Source: Sphingobacterium sp. PCS056
Lineage (GTDB): Bacteria > Bacteroidota > Bacteroidia > Sphingobacteriales > Sphingobacteriaceae
Direction: 5' to 3'
DNA length: 64,000 nucleotides
NCBI RefSeq assembly: GCF_023273895.1
Contig: NZ_CP096883.1
Coordinates: 2,604,001-2,668,000, forward strand
Shown here: in pieces, positions 8,682 through 15,859 of the stretch
How positions within the stretch are numbered: the first letter of the stretch is position 1
Layout of the letters: every line of letters starts with the position of its first letter
Made by a program: the position numbers and the translations under genes
The notes under the pieces: generated by a model
What the model saw: only the letters and a program-made list of their open reading frames with translations
What the model was told of the DNA's origin: nothing
Database searches by the model: none

Positions 8682-9065
8682 ATGTTTTTTTATCAAAACA
8701 CGGCTTCCACTCAGGAGTCAGGCCACTGCTTTGGATCCAATGCAACCTCTATGGCTCAAGCAGTATCCTATCATTTTACAACACAATCCACCTCATCAGA
8801 CTCCGATCTGCATACCAAAGTGGATCGGATGCTCAGGCTGCTTGAAGGACGGCAGCAGGACGAAGGGAGCAAGCTCGTCGGCACCATGAGCACGCAGGAG
8901 GCTGCGGATTTTGTTGCCATTTCCAAACGCACTTTTGAACGTAAAGTACAGCAGGGCCTGATCAGTCCGATCGCTAAGCATAAGAAGAAGAATCAATTTT
9001 CAAAGCAGGCTGTCCTCGAGTTTTTTATCGCTTATCGGGGCTATCAGCCCGCGCAATTGCCTTAG
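8682..9065 (+). CDS. helix-turn-helix (HTH_17 / excisionase-like) protein
   Basis: 127 residues. The C-terminal half is a MerR/excisionase-type helix-turn-helix: MSTQEAADFVAISKRTFERK, QQGLISPIAKHKKKNQFSK and AVLEFFIAYRG. The N-terminal half (LHTKVDRMLRLLEGRQQDEG) is a short coiled helix common in the small HTH proteins of Bacteroidota mobile or accessory cassettes. ATG at 8682 gives a low-complexity Ser/Thr-rich start; an internal ATG at 8751 is an equally possible start. GC content rises from here to about 11.8 kb, suggesting acquired DNA. It may regulate the DUF6266/DUF5675 genes that follow. Confidence 0.75.
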   Translation: MFFYQNTASTQESGHCFGSNATSMAQAVSYHFTTQSTSSDSDLHTKVDRMLRLLEGRQQDEGSKLVGTMSTQEAADFVAISKRTFERKVQQGLISPIAKHKKKNQFSKQAVLEFFIAYRGYQPAQLP

Positions 9066-9501
9066 GCAGATCAAGCTGAGATCGGTACTTGCTTTTAACC
9101 TTGTTCGTACCTGCTTTTAACCTTGTTTTAAGGTATCCCATAGGTGCACCGTCCCTGCAAAGTCCCTGGACCGTCCTTTTCCCGGTACAGGGACGGTATA
9201 GGAGCGGTGCAAAGACGGTGTATAGAGGCCTTTGGTTAAAACGAGGTGCGTAGCTGGTAGCCTCTTGGCTAGGAAGAGGTGTTGTTTTTCTCGGTCTGAG
9301 CATCAGGATTTTTAGAACCTGTTTAATACTAAACCGACAAACACCGACAATATGTTACCGGTACACCGACATACACCGACAAGATCATTTTGGCTCTTGA
9401 CAAGCCCTATGTCCAGGTGCTATGTTTGTCATCGTAAAGCAGAATATACCGGTATGCATGAAGCCTTTACGTATGGTCAAATCTTTTAAAAAATTAGAAA
9501 A
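9066..9501. repeat. gene-free stretch with tandem and inverted repeats
   Basis: No convincing gene. It contains a tandem pair with 22-base period (GTACTTGCTTTTAACCTTGTT at 9085-9105 and a 20/21 copy at 9107-9127), a long-range inverted repeat ACCGTCCCTG (9148-9157) / CAGGGACGGT (9188-9197), and four ACCGACA units between 9333 and 9380. It separates the HTH gene from the DUF6266 genes and may carry their control region. Confidence 0.55.
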
Positions 9502-10146
9502 ATGGGAACAATTAGACAAGGTGCCAATGGGAGTTTTCGAGGTAAAGCCGGCAGCGTGATAGGTTCAAGCTGGAAGGGTATCGACTACATCAAAGGGCTG
9601 CCCAAAAAGCGGACAAAAGGAGCTACAGAAGAGCAGCTTATCGTGCAGGCACGATTTTATGTGATGTCAAAATTCTTGATGCCCATAGCCCCAATCTTGC
9701 GCCTGGGTTTTGGTCAGGTCAATGCCAATCGGATGACGCCGACCAATGCGGCCCTGCAGCAGAATATCAGTCAGGCAGTGGTGGGCTCTTATCCAAATTT
9801 TGAACTGGACTACAGTAAGATCATGATCAGTTCGGGCTCCTATATCGGTGGCGGTGCGATGGCCGTATCGGCATCGCTTGGGGTACTTTCGGTAGACTGG
9901 GATTTTTCGCTCAACAGCCTATATGATTCCAAGGCAGATGATCAGGTCATTATCTTACTTTATCAGCCCAAGGCGGATGAATTTATGACGACCCCTACGC
10001 CGGCCACACGTGCCAATGGAACCATCGATATTACGGTACCACCGCATCTGCTGGGGTCAAAGGGGCATGTATGGATCTTCTTTGCCGACCGTAAAGGGAC
10101 CAAGGTATCCAGAAGTACCTATCTGGGAGAAGTGGACTTACTGTAA
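9502..10146 (+). CDS. DUF6266 family protein, copy 1
   Basis: 214 residues. The start MGTIRQGANGSFRGKAGSVI, then GSSWKGIDYIKGLPKK, is the characteristic DUF6266 N-terminus, followed by helical PTNAALQQNISQAVVGSYPN and a beta-rich C-terminal half (DDQVIILLYQPK, TIDITVPPHLLGS, GHVWIFFADRKG, STYLGEVDLL). The family is common in Sphingobacteriaceae and its function is unknown; the fold of the C-terminal part looks Ig-like. A second, shorter family member follows after a hairpin. Base composition is richer in GC than the flanking genes. Confidence 0.85.
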   Translation: MGTIRQGANGSFRGKAGSVIGSSWKGIDYIKGLPKKRTKGATEEQLIVQARFYVMSKFLMPIAPILRLGFGQVNANRMTPTNAALQQNISQAVVGSYPNFELDYSKIMISSGSYIGGGAMAVSASLGVLSVDWDFSLNSLYDSKADDQVIILLYQPKADEFMTTPTPATRANGTIDITVPPHLLGSKGHVWIFFADRKGTKVSRSTYLGEVDLL

Positions 10147-10166
10147 ACTGTTGTACAGCATGTCGA

Positions 10167-10195
10167 ATCGGGAGAAGCGTCGGGCTTCTCCCGAT
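10167..10195 (+). terminator. strong hairpin between the two DUF6266 genes
   Basis: A perfect 12-bp stem ATCGGGAGAAGC / GCTTCTCCCGAT with a 5-base loop, 20 bases after the first DUF6266 stop. Only two T follow, so it may be a partial terminator or an mRNA stabiliser. It argues against the ATG at 10160 as start of the next gene. Confidence 0.65.
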
Positions 10196-10201
10196 TTCGA
10201 T

Positions 10202-10771
10202 ATGATAAACCAATCGAATATGTTGATGATATCCAATAAAGAAAAAACGCAGGAGCAGCCCAACAAGGCCAAATCGACCCAGCTTGGATTTAAGTTGGTC
10301 CGCTATTTCCTCAATCCGCTCAATCTGTTGATCCAGATTGGCTTTGCGACCCGTAAGAAAGGAAAAACAGCACTTGGCAGGGCCATGTCGCATCATTTAC
10401 GCAATGCGGTCACCGGAGAGTATCCGGATATGAAGATCGATCCGGCCAAAGCAAAAATAAGTGAAGGAACCCTAGCTCCGTTGCTGTCCCCTCAAGCCGA
10501 ACGTGTGGGCGACTGTATGACGGTGAAGTGGGCATTACCAAATCAATTTATCGCAGACCATAGCCACTGGGACGATCAAGTGATCCTGTGTGTCTATGAT
10601 ATCGAGGCCGGAAATGCAGCGGTCAATGAGCAGCAGGTGATCAGAAAAGATGCCTATATGAAGCTGCAGTTGCCTTCTGTCTTACGGGATAGACCCGTGC
10701 ACCTGTACCTGATGCTGCACGATCGGGATAAACGGATGGTCTCCAACAGTCTGTATCTGGGTAGTTTTTAA
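10202..10771 (+). CDS. DUF6266-like protein, copy 2
   Basis: About 189 residues from the ATG at 10202, just after the hairpin; the frame is open further upstream, and an ATG at 10160 would lie before the hairpin. The body parallels copy 1: KKGKTALGRAMSHHLRNAVT, EYPDMKIDPAKAKISEG, DDQVILCVYDIEAGN and the end SNSLYLGSF against STYLGEVDLL. It lacks the N-terminal GKAGSVIGSSWKG signature, so it is a diverged or N-terminally altered paralogue. It sits 22 bases before the DUF5675 gene, suggesting co-transcription. Function unknown. Confidence 0.75.
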   Translation: MINQSNMLMISNKEKTQEQPNKAKSTQLGFKLVRYFLNPLNLLIQIGFATRKKGKTALGRAMSHHLRNAVTGEYPDMKIDPAKAKISEGTLAPLLSPQAERVGDCMTVKWALPNQFIADHSHWDDQVILCVYDIEAGNAAVNEQQVIRKDAYMKLQLPSVLRDRPVHLYLMLHDRDKRMVSNSLYLGSF

Positions 10772-10793
10772 TGCAATTCTAAACAAAAATCGT

Positions 10794-11258
10794 ATGCTGC
10801 TACAAGTCATCCGTATCAAACAGGGGAAGGACAGTACCCTGTCTGAAATCTATCTGAACCATCGGTTTATCTGCTATGGTCTGGAGGATATCCCCCGTGA
10901 GCAGAAGATCCCGGGGAGTACTTGTATCCCTTTGGGTACCTATACATTGGGCTTCAACCGAGATGGGGGTATGAATGGTAACTACTATGACCGCTATCCT
11001 CAGATGCATCGGGGTATGATCGAGATCCAGGATATCCCTGGTTTTAGTTATGTCTACATCCACATCGGCAATACGCATAAGCAAACTGCGGGCTGCCTGC
11101 TCGTGGGCACAAAGTATGTGTTTGAAAAAGGTGACTATCGCTTGGAACAGTCCGTTACGGCTTACAAAAAATTGTATCCCTTACTGGTGGAGCTTATGAT
11201 GAAAGGGGAGGTTGTTATGGAAGTAACGAAGTTAAGTAGTGACGGAGTAACAAAGTAA
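10794..11258 (+). CDS. DUF5675 family protein
   Basis: 154 residues. Family hallmarks are the N-terminal IRIKQGKDSTLSEIYLN, GLEDIPREQKIPGSTCIP, the GTYTLGFNRDGGMN segment and the C-terminal YVYIHIGNTHKQTAGCLLVG. DUF5675 proteins occur in prophages and Bacteroidota genomes; the HxGNxxxxTxGC pattern suggests an L,D-transpeptidase- or peptidase-like catalytic site, but this is inference. Here it lies between DUF6266 proteins and two tiny genes, one of them holin-like, so a role at the cell wall or in lysis is possible. Confidence 0.83.
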   Translation: MLLQVIRIKQGKDSTLSEIYLNHRFICYGLEDIPREQKIPGSTCIPLGTYTLGFNRDGGMNGNYYDRYPQMHRGMIEIQDIPGFSYVYIHIGNTHKQTAGCLLVGTKYVFEKGDYRLEQSVTAYKKLYPLLVELMMKGEVVMEVTKLSSDGVTK

Positions 11259-11366
11259 CTAGTGACGCAGTGATCGAGTGATGGAGTTCAGTGTAAAGTA
11301 GTTACGGAGTAAATAGTAACGTAGTGATGGAGTAACGAAGTAATCAGTAACATAGTGAAGCAGTAT
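11212..11366. repeat. degenerate short tandem repeats
   Basis: About 150 bases made of variants of AGTGACGGAGTAAC, AGTAACGAAGTAA and AGTGATGGAGT, starting within the last codons of the DUF5675 gene and filling the gap to the next gene. No coding potential is apparent beyond the DUF5675 stop. Confidence 0.75.
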
Positions 11367-11411
11367 GATTTTCTAACCTACTAACTATTTAACCTTTTAA
11401 CTTTTATACAA

Positions 11412-11636
11412 ATGAAAAAAATAATCAATAAAATTGGCCAGATCTTGCAAGTGATCCTGCTAGCGCCGATCAAATTACCGGGCAAGGCACTGCATATCAT
11501 CAAATATATCGCGCTGGGTCTTGGTATAGTAGAGACGGTGCTGGATGATCCGGACAAAAAAGGAGAGGAGGAGCCTCCGCCGGATGAGTCTATCGTGCAG
11601 CAGAAAGAAAAGGAGGTGCCCGATGAAATGGAATGA
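11412..11636 (+). CDS. small hypothetical protein (74 aa)
   Basis: 74 residues: a basic, amphipathic N-terminus (MKKIINKIGQILQVILLAPI), a hydrophobic middle (ALHIIKYIALGLGIVETVL) and a very acidic tail (KKGEEEPPPDESIVQQKEKE). It overlaps the next gene by 14 bases in another frame, and its acidic tail codons contain that gene's ribosome binding site. It is probably a membrane-associated small protein of the cassette. Not recognised as any family; the overlap and shared transcription are the main support. Confidence 0.6.
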   Translation: MKKIINKIGQILQVILLAPIKLPGKALHIIKYIALGLGIVETVLDDPDKKGEEEPPPDESIVQQKEKEVPDEME

Positions 11637-11787
11637 TATCCGATTGGGTGCGATGGGTGGCACGCTCTGCTCAATCTGGGCTTCATTCTCTTTTGGCGAT
11701 CTTGCGCAAACAGTATTGATGGCTGCAGTAGGTACGGTGGTCAGTTTTGTGACGAGTAGGCTATTGGGAAATATCAAGCGTAAATAA
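11623..11787 (+). CDS. holin-like small membrane protein (54 aa)
   Basis: 54 residues from ATG 11623, preceded by AAAGGAGGTG about 6 bases upstream, an unusually good Shine-Dalgarno sequence for this genome. The protein has two hydrophobic segments (LGAMGGTLCSIWASF, LAQTVLMAAVGTVVSFVTS) and a basic end (RLLGNIKRK), the layout of a two-TM small holin or phage-type membrane protein. The frame is open further upstream, but this start is set by the ribosome binding site. It closes the DUF6266-DUF5675 cassette just before a terminator. A lytic or export role is inference only. Confidence 0.65.
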   Translation: MKWNDIRLGAMGGTLCSIWASFSFGDLAQTVLMAAVGTVVSFVTSRLLGNIKRK

Positions 11788-11793
11788 TCCAAT

Positions 11794-11827
11794 AAATAGG
11801 CTTATCTGTCATCGGATAAGCCTATTT
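11794..11827 (+). terminator. terminator of the DUF6266/DUF5675 cassette
   Basis: A perfect 13-bp stem AAATAGGCTTATC / GATAAGCCTATTT with an 8-base loop, 6 bases after the holin-like gene stop. Confidence 0.88.
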
Positions 11828-12025
11828 AAAATACGCTGCTCAACATCAATTCATTCAGCATGTTTGATCGGGTTTATCAATTTTGCTCGTACTGATTTTC
11901 TGTCCCTGTGCTCTCTATAGGATAAGTTTAAAAAAATAAAGTCGCTTTAAATAGGAATTATCGTGTTATTTTTATATTTGCATCCAGAAGAATATCATAT
12001 TAATAAAACCTATAAATCAATACCA

Positions 12026-13132
12026 GTGAAAAAGTTAACCTTAGTACTTCTATTTATCTCTTTCTTTGCGCAAGCACAGGAGAAAGTGAATTTTACAGAA
12101 AAGTTTAAAAAAGCGAATCAAGGCAAATATCAAGTAGAGGTCAATGAAGTGAAAGAGCTGCTTCAGATTATGATCGCCATTACCAAAACGGGCTTGGAAA
12201 ATGAGGATATGATGCAGCAAGAAGGACCCTATTATCAAGCTGTACTGAAACAGTTCAAGGCTTATGAAAATGAGCCCATTATTCACACCTTTGATTCATT
12301 ATTGGTACAAACCCTGATCAATAATGTGTTTTTAACGGGCAATGGTATTTCTTACTATTTCAAAGGCGACAGACTCGTGAAAAGTGATGTCTATATTTTC
12401 CCTGCGGGAGGGGTAAATGGGGTGAAAGTTGTTGAAAATCCGATCACACAATATAAGCAGGAACTGGAAGATTTTGCGAAAAAGTCCAACTTTCGCTCGT
12501 TTTATAAAAAACACAGAAAGTATTATGCCGAGATCATCGCTCAATACGAAAAAGAAGCCAATGTTGGAAAACAATGGAAATGGCTGGAACAGAATTTTGA
12601 TACGCGTATCAATGCTTATACGATCTACTGTTCGCCGCTCATCAATGGACTGAATTATACGTCTGAGTTCAACAATAACAATTTTCGATTGATTTATATG
12701 AGTTTGCCACCATTATCCACCAACTCTTATATGAGTGCCATTGAAAACGAATTGTTTAATACCAGGGTGATGTTTACAGAAATTGATCATAATTATGTCG
12801 CTAAACCTACAAAAGAGCATAAAGCCCAGATTGATGAAGCATTTAAAGATCGTACATATTGGGTTGATGAAACCGTAGAGGGGATAGATGCGTATACGTC
12901 ACCAAGGTATATCTTTGATGAATATATGACCTATGCTGTGTACTTGTTGTATTGCAAACATCACTATAAAGAAGCTGATTTTCAAAAAGCATTTACAGCA
13001 ACAGTTGCAGTAATGAAGGATAGAGGTTTTACTAAAATGAAAGAATTTACGGATAAATTGTTAACCGTTTGTGCAGAAAATCCAGAAAAAAAGATCGAAT
13101 ATGTGTATCCAGACTTTTTGACCAAATTATAA
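12026..13132 (+). CDS. exported DUF4932-like protein with degenerate zincin motif
   Basis: About 368 residues from GTG 12026, chosen because it places a clean signal peptide (VKKLTLVLLFISFFAQAQ) at the N-terminus; the upstream-extended ORF starts at 11963. The body (VKELLQIMIAITKTGLENED, GPYYQAVLKQFKAYENEP) resembles the DUF4932 family of putative secreted metallopeptidases. Where a HExxH motif is expected there is FTEIDHNYV, with Thr in place of the first His, followed by IFDEYMTYAVYLLY as a possible third-ligand helix. It may thus be a non-catalytic relative. It stands alone, after the terminator of the DUF6266 cassette. Confidence 0.6.
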   Translation: MKKLTLVLLFISFFAQAQEKVNFTEKFKKANQGKYQVEVNEVKELLQIMIAITKTGLENEDMMQQEGPYYQAVLKQFKAYENEPIIHTFDSLLVQTLINNVFLTGNGISYYFKGDRLVKSDVYIFPAGGVNGVKVVENPITQYKQELEDFAKKSNFRSFYKKHRKYYAEIIAQYEKEANVGKQWKWLEQNFDTRINAYTIYCSPLINGLNYTSEFNNNNFRLIYMSLPPLSTNSYMSAIENELFNTRVMFTEIDHNYVAKPTKEHKAQIDEAFKDRTYWVDETVEGIDAYTSPRYIFDEYMTYAVYLLYCKHHYKEADFQKAFTATVAVMKDRGFTKMKEFTDKLLTVCAENPEKKIEYVYPDFLTKL

Positions 13133-13235
13133 CCCTGGGAAATAGGAGAGAAATTTCTTATTAATAGTGATATCGTGTCTTGCGAGTGCACTTTTAGATT
13201 ACTGGCCTGAAATAGCCTAAGATTTACAGTTGATC

Positions 13236-13628
13236 CTAAAAAGCTTGATATCTATTTTCAGGATGATAAGGAACTCGGTTAGGCTCAATTTCTTTCCACG
13301 ATTTGTACTCGTAATCCGCACTTATTAATATATAATATGACCATCGCCAAAAACATAGTGGATTTATCCAGTAGAGCCGATATACCTGTTGATTCTTTTT
13401 CTCTGGATGGGTGTCTTTAATATATTGATCAATATACCATTGATCAATAGGCGAAGACTTAAAATCAAAGGTGTCATGCCAAGTAAAAGAAGCATCCCCA
13501 TTGGAATATTTAAATAGTTCCCCATCAATACGATGACGTATGTATCCACTCACGAAAGGTAGATTACTCATGAAGCCTGCGATCAGGTATACATAGATAA
13601 ATCGTAATAAGTATTTTTTAGTTTTCAT
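13236..13628 (-). CDS. hypothetical 130-aa protein, tandem copy 1
   Basis: 130 residues with one N-terminal hydrophobic segment (LLRFIYVYLIAGFMSNLPFV) and an aromatic soluble part (YRLYWINPLCFWRWSYYI) ending SWKEIEPNRVPYHPENRY. The neighbour at 13659-14051 is the same length and highly similar over the whole protein, and a decayed third copy lies at 15018-15164. The shared start MKTKKYLLRF and 30-base spacing show a recent tandem duplication. Likely membrane-anchored or exported; not recognised as a named family. Confidence 0.75.
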   Translation of the reverse strand: MKTKKYLLRFIYVYLIAGFMSNLPFVSGYIRHRIDGELFKYSNGDASFTWHDTFDFKSSPIDQWYIDQYIKDTHPEKKNQQVYRLYWINPLCFWRWSYYILISADYEYKSWKEIEPNRVPYHPENRYQAF

Positions 13629-13658
13629 ATGAATTACAATTTGTGTAAACTGATGGGC

Positions 13659-14051
13659 TTAAAAATCTTGATATCTATTCTCAGGATTGTAAGGAACTCG
13701 GTTAGGCTCAATCTCTTTCCAAGATTTATAATCAAAATCTCTACTTGTTATGAGATAGTGAGACCATCGCCAAAAACATAATGGATTAATTCTGTAGAGC
13801 CTATATACCTGTTCATTCTTTGTATCTGGATGAAATTCAGTTATATAGCGATCGATTAACCGTTGGCTTATGGGCGAAAACTTAAAATCAAAGATTTCAT
13901 GCAAAGTAAATGATGCATTTGCGTTAGAATATTTAAATAGATCTCCATCAAAACGATGAAGTAGGTAACTGTTCACAAATGGTAGATTACTAATAAAGCC
14001 TGCGATCAGGTATACATAGATAAATCTTAATAGATATTTTTTAGTTTTCAT
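13659..14051 (-). CDS. hypothetical 130-aa protein, tandem copy 2
   Basis: 130 residues, paralogous to the gene at 13236-13628 along the full length (for example FDGDLFKYSNANASFTLHEI against IDGELFKYSNGDASFTWHDT). One N-terminal membrane or signal segment, then an aromatic-rich domain with YRLYRINPLCFWRWSHYL and the terminal SWKEIEPNRVPYNPENRY. It is the upstream gene of the pair on the minus strand; a Crp/Fnr regulator lies 266 bases further upstream on the same strand and may control the pair. Function unknown. Confidence 0.75.
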   Translation of the reverse strand: MKTKKYLLRFIYVYLIAGFISNLPFVNSYLLHRFDGDLFKYSNANASFTLHEIFDFKFSPISQRLIDRYITEFHPDTKNEQVYRLYRINPLCFWRWSHYLITSRDFDYKSWKEIEPNRVPYNPENRYQDF

Positions 14052-14317
14052 ATGAATTGCAATTTGTACTACTAGCAGGTATGGGTAGTGATAAACTACC
14101 CAGACTTATTGAATTGTCATTAAATCGATTTGATCATGTTATAGTTTATAAAAGAAATAACTTCATATTTTTCATTCAAGAATAACTGTCTTTCCTATAC
14201 AGTCGAACATCATTAAATCTACATTAGAATGAATGACACTAAATTAAGGGTAGTAAAACGATATCTCTTTGACAAAAGGCAAAAAATATAAATAGTTGAA
14301 AGAAGAGTAGTTTAAGC

Positions 14318-14911
14318 TTAGATCTTCGCTCGAATCCTGCTTAGGGTAGATTGCGTTATTCCTAAATAGGATGCGATGTAACCTAGGGGCACACGTCTTA
14401 GAATTTGAGGTTTTCTAAGGATCAATTCCTGATATCTTTCTTTTGCCGAAAGCATACGTAGCGCATTAGCTTTACTTTCGCTTTCGATATAATATTGCTC
14501 CGTGAGGTACCGTCCTATAACATTAAACTCCAGATGCTGCTGATAGAGATGGGAAAGTGCGGTATGCGTCAGTTCCAAGGTAACACAGTCCTCTAAAGCT
14601 TCAATGGCTTCAAAACTTTTTTGCTGACTATAAAAACTATATACTGATATGGCGAGTTCCCCTTCGGTCAGCAGCCAAGAGGTATGTTCCTCGCCATCAT
14701 CATTCAGATAATAGGTCCTCACGCAACCCTGCAAGATAAAATATATCGATTTATTGACTTCGTTGAATTGCAATAAATGCGCTTTTTTGTTAAATGTAGT
14801 AAGCTTACTCTGCTGGCGAATGCTCTTTTCAAGCGCTTCACTCATGGGGTAAATACTATTAAAGATATGCAGAATCTGTACTTGCGCTTGGTCAAGATCA
14901 ATTTTTGTCAT
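14318..14911 (-). CDS. Crp/Fnr family transcriptional regulator
   Basis: 197 residues. The N-terminal cNMP-binding-like beta-roll has FNEVNKSIYFILQGCVRTYY and GEEHTSWLLTEGELAIS; a dimer helix follows (LTEQYYIESESKANALRMLS). The C-terminal winged helix has the standard signature RRVPLGYIASYLGITQSTLS then RIRAKI. In Bacteroidota such short Crp/Fnr proteins often act without cAMP, and their effector is usually unknown. It is on the same strand as the 130-residue tandem genes. A complete, typical family member, unlike the divergent one at 5808-6386. Confidence 0.85.
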   Translation of the reverse strand: MTKIDLDQAQVQILHIFNSIYPMSEALEKSIRQQSKLTTFNKKAHLLQFNEVNKSIYFILQGCVRTYYLNDDGEEHTSWLLTEGELAISVYSFYSQQKSFEAIEALEDCVTLELTHTALSHLYQQHLEFNVIGRYLTEQYYIESESKANALRMLSAKERYQELILRKPQILRRVPLGYIASYLGITQSTLSRIRAKI

Positions 14912-15017
14912 GTTAAAAATTAAGGTCTATGATGCTCAATATCTATAAAAGCTATTCCTAAATATAAGGAAAGAATTGATTAATCAAAAATGATAGTCCT
15001 CAAGCTTCGTGGTTGAT

Positions 15018-15164
15018 TTAAAAATCTGGATTTTCCATTTTAGGATTATGCATTGCTCTTGGAGATGCAATTTCTTTCCATGGTTTATAATCAATACCTG
15101 TTATCAAGTTATAATATATTAGAAGTTGGAAATCACTGTTGGTTTCTATGGTTGGATAAGTGAT
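15018..15164 (-). pseudogene. decayed third copy of the 130-aa tandem family
   Basis: The open stretch ends ITGIDYKPWKEIASPRAMHN then PKMENPDF and TAA at 15018, matching the end of the intact copies (DFDYKSWKEIEPNRVPYN, then PENRYQDF), preceded by YYN where the paralogues have HYL. Only about 35 residues align; two stop codons lie upstream and no start is present. The ORF called on the opposite strand from 15126 partly overlaps it. Confidence 0.7.
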
Positions 15165-15859
15165 TTATTACATCAAAAAGGGAATACGTGCTATATTTTT
15201 TTCTTAATAAGCCTCCAAATCATTATTTCAATTTATAAGTGTATTAAAAACTTATTTCAAAATAAACTAGAGATCGAAGCTTCAATAGCAACTCTAAGAT
15301 ATACTTCTGGGACTGGATACCATCACCTACGTCTGTCGAGCTTGATAAAAGGCTGGAGAATCATGATAAGGAATTCATGGAATATCATCAGTAACTTATA
15401 TGGAAATATCCATTTTTTTCCCATGATATCGGTCACCGGAATGGTCGCTGGCTTTGATTGGAATATAGACCAGATGGTGTCCAGTGGAGAAGTTTTGGTT
15501 TCGACTTTAATACATGATACAAATGGAGGTCGTGTTCAACCTCCATTTGTATTTAAAAAATAGGGGTGCATACATTACTGATGCACAAAAGGTATGAACC
15601 GTTGTAAAATCCGGTTCATCAGAAATACCTGCAAATTTTGAAGCTTGTCTTGTAGGAGACTGCCCTAGGTTTGCAGGCCAAACAGCGGCATGTAAATACG
15701 ATGCCTATTTTGGGGGTAGCTGTGTATGGCACCTCTTATTTCCTAAGATTATTGCTGCTTCCCATTTAGCGGCTGGAACTTAGTAAATTTCCTAAGAACC
15801 ACCCCATAAATTGATATTTGTTTGGATATCGGAACTATTTCTTTCCTTGTTCTTTAAAT
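15165..15859. other. gene debris without an intact gene
   Basis: Short protein-like stretches in changing frames suggest decayed coding DNA. On the plus strand, 15287-15394 reads IYFWDWIPSPTSVELDKRLE and on to a stop, without a start. Also on the plus strand, 15598-15783 reads a Cys-containing segment (NFEACLVGDCPRFAGQTAAC, then KYDAYFGGSCVWH) with no start codon. A 145-codon ORF at 15126-15563 has no recognisable domain. None is supported as a functional gene. Confidence 0.5.

Noticed and set aside
9025..9303. 92-codon minus-strand ORF over the repeat-rich gap
   Set aside because: Covers tandem and inverted repeats; composition reflects the repeats rather than a protein.
9333..9380. ACCGACA repeats as a CRISPR array or integration site
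   Set aside because: Units are 7-8 bases and spacing is irregular; no cas genes, no integrase or tRNA gene nearby.
15126..15563. 145-codon plus-strand ORF
   Set aside because: Overlaps the decayed 130-residue family copy on the other strand and shows no domain; other frames in the same stretch look more protein-like, so it is probably chance.
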